NCBI GenBank assembly: GCA_003542575.1
Contig: DPKJ01000014.1
Coordinates: 20,262 to 84,261 of the forward strand
Direction: 5' to 3'
DNA length: 64,000 bases
Origin: Rikenellaceae bacterium
Lineage (GTDB): Bacteria > Bacteroidota > Bacteroidia > Bacteroidales > UBA932
The notes under the pieces are model-generated. The model saw only the letters and a list, made by a program, of their open reading frames with translations. It had not been told where the DNA came from and did no database searches. Below, piece after piece: positions 32,147 through 41,487 of this stretch; position 1 is the stretch's first letter, and each line of letters begins with the position of its first letter. A program made the position numbers and the translations under genes.

Positions 32147-33444
32147 ACAGAAGGGTTTTAAAGCTGGCTGCGCCAAGTATTCTTGCTAATATAACAGTTC
32201 CGCTTGTAGGTATGGTAGACCTTGCCATTGCAGGGAGGTTAGGTGATGCTGCCAGCATTGGCGGAATAGCAATTGCAACAATGCTCTTTGATCTACTTTA
32301 CTGGAATATGGGCTTCCTTAGGGTTGGGACAGGAGGCTTTGCCGCACAGGCATACGGAAGAAGAGATTTCAAAGATGCATTTCGGATACTTGTTCAGGCC
32401 GTAGGAACGGCTCTTCTATCTGCTATGGTCATTTGGGTAATTCAGTTTGCATTTCTTGAATCGGCATTCCTGATTATCGATTGCACAACAGAAGTCGAAT
32501 CACTTGCCAGAAAATATTTCTACATAAGAATATGGGCTGCTCCTGCCACTTTGTCGCTCTTTGCCTTCAAGGGTTGGTTTATTGGAATGCAAAATACTAT
32601 AAGCCCAATGGTTGTGGATGTCTCTGTAAATCTATTGAATCTTGTATTAAGCGTTGTATTTGCAATAGGACTTGGAATGGGGATTCCGGGGATAGCGTTG
32701 GGTACACTTCTGGCACAATACACTGGTCTGGCAATAGCAATTGCCCTTTTGGTGATTTATTACCGAAAACTCTTTGGGTACATTCATATTAAGGAGAGCC
32801 TTAAACTGAAACAGATGAAAGATTTCTTTGTACTAAACGGAAATCTATTTTTAAGATCACTCTCATTGCTGCTTGTTTACTCAGGGTTTACCAGCATAGC
32901 TGCACGTTATGGAGACAATTTGCTTGCAGTAAGCACAATTATGATGAAACTCATGTTGCTTTACTCATATTTTATTGACGGATTTGCTTATGCAGGGGAA
33001 GCTTTGACGGGAAGATTCATAGGTGCAAGAGATCTTGGTTCCCTTAAAAAGGCAATATCCGTTCTTTTTCGCTGGACACTCATTGTCGCGGCAATCTCTA
33101 CAGTAGCTTACGCTCTTGCAGATGAGTTCCTGTTCAGATTGATGACCAATAATCATGAAGTTTTAGCCTCAGCAGCAGAGTATCTCCCATGGCTTTTGAT
33201 TGTCCCTCTGCTCAGTTGCACGGCATTCATACTTGACGGAATATTTATAGGCGCCACTGCATCAAAGGCAATAAGAGACACAATGCTACTCTCGGCAGCA
33301 TCGTTTTTCATCACCTTTTATACAATGGAAAACCTGATGGGACTTCAAGCTCTCTACCTGGCATACATGGTGCACCTGGTCGTAAGAACAGTAATGATGT
33401 CTCTTTTGATGAAAAGGAAAGTATTGTCTAAAGCTGTTGCCTAA
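32143..33444 (+). CDS. MATE family efflux transporter
   Basis: The 433-residue membrane protein has about twelve hydrophobic segments and the MATE layout: ILANITVPLVGMVDLAIAGR at residues 10-29, FLRVGTGGFAAQAYG near 60-74, and QNTISPMVVDVSVNLLNLVL in the middle. It resembles the DinF/NorM branch that exports cationic drugs or metabolites in exchange for Na+ or H+; the substrate is not known. It shares ATGA with the rsgA stop, so translation is probably coupled. Its stop overlaps the sodB stop by 4 bp. Confidence 0.88.
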   Translation: MNRRVLKLAAPSILANITVPLVGMVDLAIAGRLGDAASIGGIAIATMLFDLLYWNMGFLRVGTGGFAAQAYGRRDFKDAFRILVQAVGTALLSAMVIWVIQFAFLESAFLIIDCTTEVESLARKYFYIRIWAAPATLSLFAFKGWFIGMQNTISPMVVDVSVNLLNLVLSVVFAIGLGMGIPGIALGTLLAQYTGLAIAIALLVIYYRKLFGYIHIKESLKLKQMKDFFVLNGNLFLRSLSLLLVYSGFTSIAARYGDNLLAVSTIMMKLMLLYSYFIDGFAYAGEALTGRFIGARDLGSLKKAISVLFRWTLIVAAISTVAYALADEFLFRLMTNNHEVLASAAEYLPWLLIVPLLSCTAFILDGIFIGATASKAIRDTMLLSAASFFITFYTMENLMGLQALYLAYMVHLVVRTVMMSLLMKRKVLSKAVA

Positions 33445-34016
33445 AACCTGGCTGATACAATATCCCAGTCAATAATATTCCAGAGGGCCGCTATATAATC
33501 GGCTCTTTTGTTCTGATAATCCAGATAATAGGCGTGTTCCCAGACATCAAAGGTTAGTATGGCAGTATGTCCGTTTTTAACCGGAGTCCCTGCGTTACTC
33601 TCCTTGGATATAGATAGTTTACCATCTTTGTCCTTAACCAGCCATGCCCATCCCGACCCGAAAACAGTAAGAGCAGCATTGGAAAACTCCTTTTTGAAAT
33701 TCTCAAAAGAGCCCCACTCACTATCGATAGCCGAGGCAAGAGGCCCCTTGGGAGCTCCTCCTCCGTTATGTTTAAACGAATGGAAGTAGAAGGTGTGGTT
33801 CCAAACCTGTGCTGCATTATTAAAAATTGCACCATCTGATTTCATAACAATCTCTTCGAGGTTCATCTTTGCGAACTCTGTTCCGTTAATAAGGTTGTTA
33901 AGATTTGTTACATAGGCCTGATGGTGTTTCCCGTAGTGAAATTCCATTGTTAGAGGACTAATAACAGGATTAAGCTCATCTGCTTTGTAAGGCAGTTTTG
34001 GTAATTCAAAAAACAT
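33441..34016 (-). CDS. sodB: Superoxide dismutase [Fe/Mn]
   Basis: The 191-residue enzyme removes superoxide in the cytoplasm. Metal ligands are His27 (FHYGKHH), His74 (WNHTFYF), Asp157 and His161 (FDVWEHAYY). GGGAPKGPL and FGSGWAWL are typical of the iron-type or cambialistic enzymes of Bacteroidota. It reads toward the MATE gene, with overlapping stop codons, and diverges from the histidine kinase gene. The symbol follows the Fe-type; metal preference is not proven. Confidence 0.92.
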   Translation of the reverse strand: MFFELPKLPYKADELNPVISPLTMEFHYGKHHQAYVTNLNNLINGTEFAKMNLEEIVMKSDGAIFNNAAQVWNHTFYFHSFKHNGGGAPKGPLASAIDSEWGSFENFKKEFSNAALTVFGSGWAWLVKDKDGKLSISKESNAGTPVKNGHTAILTFDVWEHAYYLDYQNKRADYIAALWNIIDWDIVSARF

Positions 34017-34087
34017 ATCTGTCTGTTTTAGTTTGATTAAAATATTTAAAGTACATCTCTTATTCTGTCTGCAGGATGATTTTTTAT

Positions 34088-34095
34088 TAACTTTG
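34088..34095 (+). promoter_or_regulatory. -7 element for the histidine kinase gene
   Basis: TAACTTTG lies 17 nt before the ATG at 34113, giving a very short leader. No -33 TTTG is visible at the right distance. Confidence 0.4.
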
Positions 34096-34112
34096 GCTAA
34101 ACAATTAAATTA

Positions 34113-37100
34113 ATGCGTACCTCTCTCACTGCCATCCTCTTTTTATTACTCTATCTGGGTAGTTTCGGCATCATTGGGTCACAGAGCTATTATGCTCCTG
34201 TAGAGCCTTCTCAGATCCAGGAAAAGTCATTCACGCTAATTTACACAAAAATTCACAATACCGAAAGGCTGTCCGAATTAAATGCAGGCTTTGCAAGTTA
34301 TCTTTCAAGAAGCAAAATTCCATCAAGGGTAAGAACATTAACCGTTGACAATACAGGTGAGGGGGCCTATTTCAATAAGCTTGAGAGGTTTAAGCAGGTT
34401 CTCCATACACCTTTTGTCAAATTTTCAACCAATGTTTTGGTTGCAACTGACTCAGAGGCACACACTCTTATGATTGATGCCGACACACTAATCCCAAAAA
34501 AAATCTCGTTGATTTCGGTTGTATATAACGGTTCAAAGATTCAAAAGTCTGATAAAATATCAACCATAGCTACCCAGCTTTTTTTCAGGGAAAATTTTAA
34601 GTTGGGGATGAGGTTATTCCCTCAAACAAAAAATATTCTGGTTTTAACTGATGAGAGCCCGTATGGAGACATTGAGATGGATGTGGCCAGAGAGCAGCTG
34701 GGAAGGAGTATAGATGGCGTTTTAATGCATTATGTTAAGATTAAAAAAAACAATTTCAGGGAGTTTATCAATGAAATTAAACAATACCCAACGAACACTT
34801 TAATTATATTATCTACTTGGCAGTTAGATAATTATGGCAACTACAAGCTAAACACATCAACAGAACCCTTTCTAAGTGAGATTGAACAGTATCCAATTCT
34901 GGCAACCCAATACCTCTCATTTGGGTCAGGAGCAATCGGAGGTTACACATCATCCACCTGGGATATAGGTTATAAGGTTGCACAGATGGCTAACCGACTG
35001 GACTCCTCCGGGGTATTTCATGACACATTAAGGGATTATAGGCTTGTTTTTGATTACAATGCGATGAACAGGTGGGGATTATCTTCAAAAGATCTTCCCA
35101 GGGGTTCTCAGTTTATGAACAAACCTGACTCTTTGTTGGAACAATACAGGATAGAAATTAATTTCATGCTGGCACTATTTTCAATTTTACTGCTTTCGCT
35201 TTTGGTTTTCACGATGTATCACATCAGACACAGGAAGCTTACTATTGAAAACGAACAACTTGCCGCAGAAAATTTAAAGAGAAAAGAGTTGCTTGACAAC
35301 ACCCTTAAAGTAATGTCCGAGGGTGTCGTTTCACTTGACCGCGATTTTAATATAATAGAGATAAACAGAAAAGCTGAGGAGATGTCCGGCACTTCGGGAC
35401 CTCATATTGGAAAGAAGTTTAACGAGGTTTTTAACCTCTCTCAACCCGCAGGTAAACCCTCTTTTGAAAATTTTATGATTCTTGCACTTAAATCTGGAGT
35501 CCCTCAATCTCTGCTTCCCGATTTTGTCCTGAAAGTTAAGAATTCAGAATACAGATTCATTACCGGAGAGATCTTTCCTGTAATTGATACCACTGAAAAA
35601 ATTAGGCAATTGGTCTTCGTTTTCAGAGACATAACTGAATATTATCGTCTGTCACGTTTTTTAAGGACAGCAATGGAATCAGCCATGTTTTATACATGGT
35701 ATTACAATCCTTCTGAAAATCACTTCGTATTTGACGAGAGTTTTAAGTCTGTTGCAGGCAAAAATTTTGAAGAAAAAAGAAAATTGGAAGATTTTCTGGA
35801 GATGGTTCACCCCGATGACAGGCATCGGCTAATTGAGCACCATAAACCCGCCATATCCGTTAATAATAAAGAGGAGATATCATCAACTAATTTCAGGGTG
35901 CTCAAAGATGGCAGGTACGAGTGGTGGCAACGAAGGAGTATTATTCAACTTAACAAAGATGGAGATTCCGTAAACACAAATGTATATGGAATGGATATCA
36001 ATATAAACGAGTATAAAGAGAGGGAGAGTGAACTTATAGAGGCAAAAAAACGGGCAGAGGAGTCCGATAAACTTAAAACAGCTTTCCTCTCCAATATGAG
36101 CCATGAGATTCGCACACCACTCAATGGAATTGTAGGTTTTTCTGCCCTCCTCTCGGATAATGAATATACAGAAACAGAAAAAGCAGAGTTTTCTGACATC
36201 ATCAGCTCAAATGCAAAGATGCTTTTAGCTCTTATTAACGACATACTTGACCTCTCCCGAATTGAATCCAATTCTATTAAGTTTGAGGTAAGAGAGTTCT
36301 CCCTAAAAAAACAGATAGAAGAGATTATATCAATACATCAGCGTGTTGCCAAAGAGGGGGTTTTAATCACATCTGATCTTGGGGATAATGACGTATTGGT
36401 GGTTTTTGACAAACTTCGCAATTATCAGATCCTGAGCAATCTTGTGGGTAACTCTATTAAGTTTACAGAAAAGGGAGAGATTAGAATCGGAGCAAGGGAT
36501 AAAGGTGATTTTACCGAAATTTATGTTTCTGATACCGGAAAGGGAATGAGTAACAGCCAAAAAGAGAAGATATTCGGCCGCTTTTATAAGGCAGATGAAT
36601 TTGGTTCCGGGTCAGGTCTGGGTCTTGCAATTTGCAAAGCATTAATTGAGCATTTTGGTGGTACAATAAGGGCTGAATCATCAGTAGGAATAGGGACAAC
36701 TATCACCTATTCAATTCCAAATATCTCTTCATCTGAAAATTTAATACATGAATCTCAACACACAATTGATATGAATATGGATCATAGTAACACTCCGTCC
36801 GGCTCGAACCAAAACATTGCCACGCCTAGTATTCTTATTGCAGAAGATCTTGAGAGCAATTACATCTTGCTGAAAATTATTCTCTCGAAACATTATAGTG
36901 TGATTTGGGCCAAAAACGGAATTGAGGCTGTCTCCCTTTTCAAATCCAACAACCCTAACCTGGTTCTTATGGATATCAAAATGCCATTGATGGATGGTCT
37001 TGAGGCTACAAAAATTATCCGGTCAGAATCACCACATATCCCAATTATTGCTCAAACGGCAAATGCCTTTGAGTCTGACCACAGACAGGCTCTGGATGCC

Positions 37101-37196
37101 GGATGCAACGAAGTTATAACTAAACCTATCAAATCATCAAAGCTCCTGGAGGTTGTGGAGAAATACATTAACGGGCATAAACAGATTATACGATGA
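34113..37196 (+). CDS. Hybrid sensor histidine kinase with periplasmic-binding-like sensor
   Basis: The 1027-residue protein has a signal/anchor helix (residues 5-22), an extracytoplasmic region of about 320 residues resembling an ABC substrate-binding fold (ILVLTDESPYGDIEMDVAR), and a membrane helix near 347-367. Two PAS-like segments follow (about 395-510 and 515-635), then HisKA with His664 in SNMSHEIRTPLNG, HATPase_c (NLVGNSIKFTEKG, SDTGKGMS, SGLGLAICKALIEHFGG), and a receiver with Asp954 (LVLMDIKMP). The phosphate could pass to the receiver; no separate regulator or DNA-binding domain is nearby. Its stop overlaps the fbp start (ATGA), which suggests co-expression. The ligand is unknown. 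Confidence 0.9.
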   Translation: MRTSLTAILFLLLYLGSFGIIGSQSYYAPVEPSQIQEKSFTLIYTKIHNTERLSELNAGFASYLSRSKIPSRVRTLTVDNTGEGAYFNKLERFKQVLHTPFVKFSTNVLVATDSEAHTLMIDADTLIPKKISLISVVYNGSKIQKSDKISTIATQLFFRENFKLGMRLFPQTKNILVLTDESPYGDIEMDVAREQLGRSIDGVLMHYVKIKKNNFREFINEIKQYPTNTLIILSTWQLDNYGNYKLNTSTEPFLSEIEQYPILATQYLSFGSGAIGGYTSSTWDIGYKVAQMANRLDSSGVFHDTLRDYRLVFDYNAMNRWGLSSKDLPRGSQFMNKPDSLLEQYRIEINFMLALFSILLLSLLVFTMYHIRHRKLTIENEQLAAENLKRKELLDNTLKVMSEGVVSLDRDFNIIEINRKAEEMSGTSGPHIGKKFNEVFNLSQPAGKPSFENFMILALKSGVPQSLLPDFVLKVKNSEYRFITGEIFPVIDTTEKIRQLVFVFRDITEYYRLSRFLRTAMESAMFYTWYYNPSENHFVFDESFKSVAGKNFEEKRKLEDFLEMVHPDDRHRLIEHHKPAISVNNKEEISSTNFRVLKDGRYEWWQRRSIIQLNKDGDSVNTNVYGMDININEYKERESELIEAKKRAEESDKLKTAFLSNMSHEIRTPLNGIVGFSALLSDNEYTETEKAEFSDIISSNAKMLLALINDILDLSRIESNSIKFEVREFSLKKQIEEIISIHQRVAKEGVLITSDLGDNDVLVVFDKLRNYQILSNLVGNSIKFTEKGEIRIGARDKGDFTEIYVSDTGKGMSNSQKEKIFGRFYKADEFGSGSGLGLAICKALIEHFGGTIRAESSVGIGTTITYSIPNISSSENLIHESQHTIDMNMDHSNTPSGSNQNIATPSILIAEDLESNYILLKIILSKHYSVIWAKNGIEAVSLFKSNNPNLVLMDIKMPLMDGLEATKIIRSESPHIPIIAQTANAFESDHRQALDAGCNEVITKPIKSSKLLEVVEKYINGHKQIIR

Positions 37197-39148
37197 AAGA
37201 TCTCAAATACCTGCGACTGCTTGCCAAAAGCTTTCCAACTATTTCTGACGCTACAACAGAGATAATAAATCTGGAGGCTATTCTTAATCTCCCCAAAGGG
37301 ACCGAGCACTTTCTTACCGATATACACGCAGAACATGAAGCCTTTAGCCATGTCCTAAAAAATGCTTCGGGTGTTATCCGCAAAAAGGTAGAGATGATAT
37401 TCGGGCACTCTCTTCGCGAATCTGAGAAGAGGGAGTTGTGTACTCTTATCTATTATCCAAAGGAGAAGCTGAAGATAATACAGGAGAGAGAGGGCAAAGA
37501 GATAGATGAGTGGTACAAAATAGTACTTGTAAGACTGATGAGGGTTTGTGGCAATGTTTCTTCAAAATACACCCGCTCTAAAGTGAGAAAGGCTCTTCCT
37601 AAGGAGTATTCATACATTATCCAGGAACTTCTTCACGAATCACTGGCTGAGCCAAATAAACAGGAGTATATTGCGGCAATTATATCAACAATTGTCTCTA
37701 CAGGGAGAGCAAAACATTTTATTATTGCTATTTGCAATGTAATTCAACAACTTACGATAGATTCTCTCCATATTATCGGAGATATTTATGATCGTGGCCC
37801 GGGTGCTCATATTATAATGGATCTGCTTTGTAACTATCACAACTTTGACATTCAGTGGGGCAACCACGACCTTGTATGGATGGGTGCTGCTTCTGGAAGC
37901 GAGGCCTGTATGGCCAATGTTATTCGCATCTCCCTGAGATATGCAAACCTTGCAACTCTGGAGGAGGGTTATGGAATTAACCTTATGCCACTTGCTACAT
38001 TTGCCATGGAGACATACGGTGACGACCCTTGCACTCTGTTCAAGCCAAAGGCAAATCAGGATGAGCCTGTTAAAAGCAAGCATATCAAAATGATATCTCA
38101 AATGCATAAAGCAATTTCGGTAATTCAGTTTAAACTTGAAGGGGCTGTTATTGCAAGAAACAAGGACTTTGAGATGGATGACAGGAGGCTGTTGCACCTG
38201 ATTGATTTCAAAAAGGGGACAATTACCCTTGAAGGTGTGGAATATGCTTTAAAGGATACAAATTTCCCAACAATAGACCCTGCCGACCCTTATAAACTAA
38301 CAGAGGAGGAGCATGATCTGGTTGGCAGTCTGATGCACTATTTCTTAACAAGCGAAAAGCTGTATAAGCACATGAGGTGTATCTACAACCACGGCTCTGT
38401 TTATCTGGTTAGGAATTCCAATCTGCTCTATCATGGATCTATGCCGCTGAATGAAGATGGAACACTTAAAAGTATCTGTATATCGGGAGAGGAGTATGCC
38501 GGAAAGGCCCTTTTTGATAAATTTGACAAAATGGTCAGGCAGGCATTCTTTGAAGAGAGGGGTAAACCCAATAAACATACGGCTAAAGATATGATCTGGT
38601 ACTTGTGGTGCGGCCCCTACTCTCCACAATTCGATAAAGAGAAGATGGCAACCTTTGAGAGGTACTTTATTGCCGAAAAGGAGACACACAAAGAGAAGAA
38701 GGGATATTATTACTATCTGAAAGACAATAAGCAAATATGCGAAATGATACTTAAAGAGTTTGGAATTGAAGATAGCCAGTCGCATATAATAAACGGTCAC
38801 ATCCCTGTTAAAACCGGCAAGGGAGAGTCACCAATCAAGGCAGGGGGAAAACTGCTTGTTATTGATGGTGGCTATTCAAAAGCCTATCAACCGGAAACAG
38901 GTATTGCCGGATATACTCTCATCTACAACTCTCATGGCTTGTTATTAATTCAGCATCAGCCATTTGTGTCAACCCAAAAGGCTATTGAAGATGGAGACGA
39001 CATCATATCCGAGACCACAGTTGTTGAATTCAGCAATAAAAGAAGGCTGGTAAGAGATACAGACATAGGCGCCGAACTGCAAAAGCAGATCGACGACCTT
39101 ATGAATCTGGTATCAGCGTATAGAAACGGAGTAATAAAAGAGACTTAA
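37193..39148 (+). CDS. fbp: Fructose-1,6-bisphosphatase, class III
   Basis: The 651-residue enzyme belongs to the large FBPase class known from Firmicutes and Bacteroidota (FBPase_2), a metallophosphatase for gluconeogenesis. It has FLTDIHAEHEAF near 41-52, GDIYDRGPGAH near 197-207 and WGNHDLVWMGAA near 222-233, giving the metal-binding D-x-H, GD-x-x-DR and GNHD motifs. NGHIPVKTGKGESPIKAGG lies near 540. ATG overlaps the kinase stop. The stop shares TTAA with ctlX. Confidence 0.93.
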   Translation: MKDLKYLRLLAKSFPTISDATTEIINLEAILNLPKGTEHFLTDIHAEHEAFSHVLKNASGVIRKKVEMIFGHSLRESEKRELCTLIYYPKEKLKIIQEREGKEIDEWYKIVLVRLMRVCGNVSSKYTRSKVRKALPKEYSYIIQELLHESLAEPNKQEYIAAIISTIVSTGRAKHFIIAICNVIQQLTIDSLHIIGDIYDRGPGAHIIMDLLCNYHNFDIQWGNHDLVWMGAASGSEACMANVIRISLRYANLATLEEGYGINLMPLATFAMETYGDDPCTLFKPKANQDEPVKSKHIKMISQMHKAISVIQFKLEGAVIARNKDFEMDDRRLLHLIDFKKGTITLEGVEYALKDTNFPTIDPADPYKLTEEEHDLVGSLMHYFLTSEKLYKHMRCIYNHGSVYLVRNSNLLYHGSMPLNEDGTLKSICISGEEYAGKALFDKFDKMVRQAFFEERGKPNKHTAKDMIWYLWCGPYSPQFDKEKMATFERYFIAEKETHKEKKGYYYYLKDNKQICEMILKEFGIEDSQSHIINGHIPVKTGKGESPIKAGGKLLVIDGGYSKAYQPETGIAGYTLIYNSHGLLLIQHQPFVSTQKAIEDGDDIISETTVVEFSNKRRLVRDTDIGAELQKQIDDLMNLVSAYRNGVIKET

Positions 39149-40047
39149 ACAAATATCTCTGCCATCATACATCTGGCAGAACCTCCTCCGTTATTCTCGA
39201 TTGTTTCAAGTTCGGGCGCAATAATTTTGCAATATTTTTCAAGTTTTGAAACCTGCTCATTAGTGAGTGCTCTCTTTGCGCGGGCAGACATGACAAGCAG
39301 CGGTTGACCCTCTTTACCTCTCACCTCAAGCATATTGCCTGCAAACTCCTCCATCTGCTCAAGAGAGATCTCAATTATTGTCTTATCACTCTCTTCAATG
39401 AGACCAATAAGATCTTCTCTTTGGTTTATATCATCTACCGCGTCCAGGCATACTATCGCAATAGCTGATCCTACGCACATCATTACATTTGTGTGGTAGA
39501 TTGGTTTCCCCGAAGAGTCACATGCATCAAATATCAGGTAATCGTATTCAAGTTCGTCGCAGAATTGCTCAAGCACCTCTTCGTCTGTTCTTTGCGAGCG
39601 ACAGGCAAATGCTATACAGTTATCTCTGTCCAGAATCATACTCCCTGTTCCTTCAAGAAATTTCTCCTTTTTCTCAAAATCGGTGAGATCTACAACTCGT
39701 TTAAACTTAAAGTTGCTCTTTAGAAAGTTGATAACACCCTCTTTTCTCTCAAGTCTGCGGTTTGGCGCAAACATAGGGTAAAGAACAAGTGTACCTCCCT
39801 CATGTGTAGAAAACCAGTTGTTTGGAAAAACAGAATCAGGAGTGTGAGGTTCGGGAGTATCATTTATTACCATAACCTCAACATCGGCATCTTTTAGCAT
39901 TGCCGTAAAATTATCGAATTCAGCTGTAGCTTTTTCGTTTGCCATCTCTGCGAACCCCTCTTTCTGAAAAGCATTATTTGCCGATGTTTGACTATTAAAG
40001 CCAAAGTTCGATGGTCTGACCATCAATATTTTGTTTGTTGACTGCAT
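39145..40047 (-). CDS. ctlX: Citrulline hydrolase of the amidinotransferase fold (CtlX-like)
   Basis: The 300-residue protein has the guanidino-group modifying fold: RPSNFGFNSQTSANNAFQ near the start, SVFPNNWFSTHEGG near 72-85, EGTGSMILDR near 131-140, IYHTNVMMCVGS with the His, and GGGSARCMMAEIF at the end with catalytic Cys293. The pattern matches the CtlX group, reported to convert citrulline to ornithine, better than arginine deiminase (about 400 residues) or DDAH. It lies 44 nt behind rocD, whose substrate is ornithine, which supports the assignment. It shares the TTAA at its stop with fbp. Confidence 0.83.
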   Translation of the reverse strand: MQSTNKILMVRPSNFGFNSQTSANNAFQKEGFAEMANEKATAEFDNFTAMLKDADVEVMVINDTPEPHTPDSVFPNNWFSTHEGGTLVLYPMFAPNRRLERKEGVINFLKSNFKFKRVVDLTDFEKKEKFLEGTGSMILDRDNCIAFACRSQRTDEEVLEQFCDELEYDYLIFDACDSSGKPIYHTNVMMCVGSAIAIVCLDAVDDINQREDLIGLIEESDKTIIEISLEQMEEFAGNMLEVRGKEGQPLLVMSARAKRALTNEQVSKLEKYCKIIAPELETIENNGGGSARCMMAEIFV

Positions 40048-40091
40048 CTGTCCTTTTAAAGTTTATACTTTACAATACTCTGATTTATACT

Positions 40092-41324
40092 TTAATTCTC
40101 AAGAGATTTTATTGAAGCTTTAATTATCCCTATTGCCTCCATCAACTCCTCTTCGGTTATTACCAAAGGTGGCGCAAATCTGATTATATGTTTATGGGTT
40201 GGTTTGGCAATCAGACCATTTTCAGCCATTTTAAGACAAACATCCCACGCCTCTTTTCCATTGAATGGCTTAATAACTACTGCGTTGAGCAACCCTTTAC
40301 CTCTAACAAGCTCAATGAACGGCGAATCAAAAGTCTTCATCTCACTTCTGAATATTTTACCCAGATATTCGGCCTTTTCGGTAAGCTTCTCATCCGTTAC
40401 AACCTCGAGTGCTGCTTTTGCAACCTGGCAGGCTAGAGGAAATCCTCCGAATGTAGAACCGTGCTCGCCCGGTTTAATCGTTAGCATTATATGGTCATCG
40501 GCAAGAACAGCCGAAACAGGCAATACTCCTCCCGAGATTGCTTTACCTAAAATTACGATATCGGGACGAATCTCTTCGTGGTCGCAGCAAAGCATTTTAC
40601 CGGTACGTGCAATACCTGTCTGAACCTCGTCAGCCACAAAAAGAACATTATGTTTTTTACATAGCTCAAAACATTTTTTCAAATATCCTTCATCCGGTAC
40701 AAATACACCGGCTTCTCCCTGAATGGGCTCAACAAGAAATGCGGCTACATGTTTCCCTCTCTCCTCAAGTACTTTTTCAAGTGCCTCTGCATTGTTGTAG
40801 GGTATTTTCACCAGACCAGGTGTGAATGGGCCGTACATTGCGTAAGAATCCGGATCGGTTGATAGAGAGACAATTGATATGGTTCTCCCGTGGAAGTTAC
40901 CTTCACATCCGATAATGAGGGCCTTGTCTTCGGGGATGTTCTTCTTTACATAACCCCATCTTCTGGATAGTTTCAGCGCGGTCTCTACTGCCTCTGCACC
41001 GGAGTTCATTGGTAATACTTTATCATATCCGAAATAATTGTGAATAAACTCCTCATAAGGTCCAAGCTTGTCATTGTAAAATGCCCGTGAAGTAAGGCAA
41101 AGCTGTTGTGCCTGTGAGGTCAGAGCCTCAACAATTCTTGGATGACAGTGCCCCTGGTTAACTGCAGAGTATGCAGACAGGAAATCGAAATATCTCTTTC
41201 CATCTACATCCCATACAAAGGCCCCTTTTCCTTTGGAAAGGACAACCTCCAGTGGGTGGTAATTATGTGCTCCGTAAAGATCTTCCTGTTCAATAAATGA
41301 CTTTGCTTTTTCTGAAATTTTCAT
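40092..41324 (-). CDS. rocD: Ornithine aminotransferase
   Basis: RocD transfers the delta-amino group of ornithine to 2-oxoglutarate, giving glutamate semialdehyde. The 410-residue PLP enzyme has YGAHNYHPLEVVLSKGKGAF near 18-37, MNSGAEAVETALKLSRRWGY near 104-123, CEGNFHGRTISIVSLSTDP, the VADEVQTGIARTGK block and the PLP-binding Lys in ILGKAISGG. RTGKMLCCDHE and GSTFGGFPLACQVA are also standard. It is first in the rocD-ctlX operon and diverges from rpsL. Confidence 0.94.
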   Translation of the reverse strand: MKISEKAKSFIEQEDLYGAHNYHPLEVVLSKGKGAFVWDVDGKRYFDFLSAYSAVNQGHCHPRIVEALTSQAQQLCLTSRAFYNDKLGPYEEFIHNYFGYDKVLPMNSGAEAVETALKLSRRWGYVKKNIPEDKALIIGCEGNFHGRTISIVSLSTDPDSYAMYGPFTPGLVKIPYNNAEALEKVLEERGKHVAAFLVEPIQGEAGVFVPDEGYLKKCFELCKKHNVLFVADEVQTGIARTGKMLCCDHEEIRPDIVILGKAISGGVLPVSAVLADDHIMLTIKPGEHGSTFGGFPLACQVAKAALEVVTDEKLTEKAEYLGKIFRSEMKTFDSPFIELVRGKGLLNAVVIKPFNGKEAWDVCLKMAENGLIAKPTHKHIIRFAPPLVITEEELMEAIGIIKASIKSLEN

Positions 41325-41363
41325 GATGTGGCTTTGTTGATTTTTTTAATGCGACTAACGTAG

Positions 41364-41371
41364 CAAATTTA
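41364..41371 (-). promoter_or_regulatory. -7 element for rocD-ctlX
   Basis: TAAATTTG (complement of 41364-41371) fits the consensus and predicts a leader of about 35 nt. It lies 35 bp from the divergent rpsL promoter. Confidence 0.45.
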
Positions 41372-41405
41372 GGCCATATTTCACACATAAAATGTTCATA
41401 AGTTG

Positions 41406-41436
41406 TTTGTAATTAAAGAAAATAATCTTACCTTTG
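41406..41436 (+). promoter_or_regulatory. Promoter of the rpsL-rpsG-fusA-rpsJ operon
   Basis: TTTG at 41406-41409 and TACCTTTG at 41429-41436 are 19 nt apart, a full Bacteroidota consensus and the same geometry as the rplC promoter. The leader to rpsL is about 45 nt. Confidence 0.8.
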
Positions 41437-41487
41437 CAACCCGTTTTGTATAACGGAAATAGTTAAAGTTAAGAATAACAACTAATT

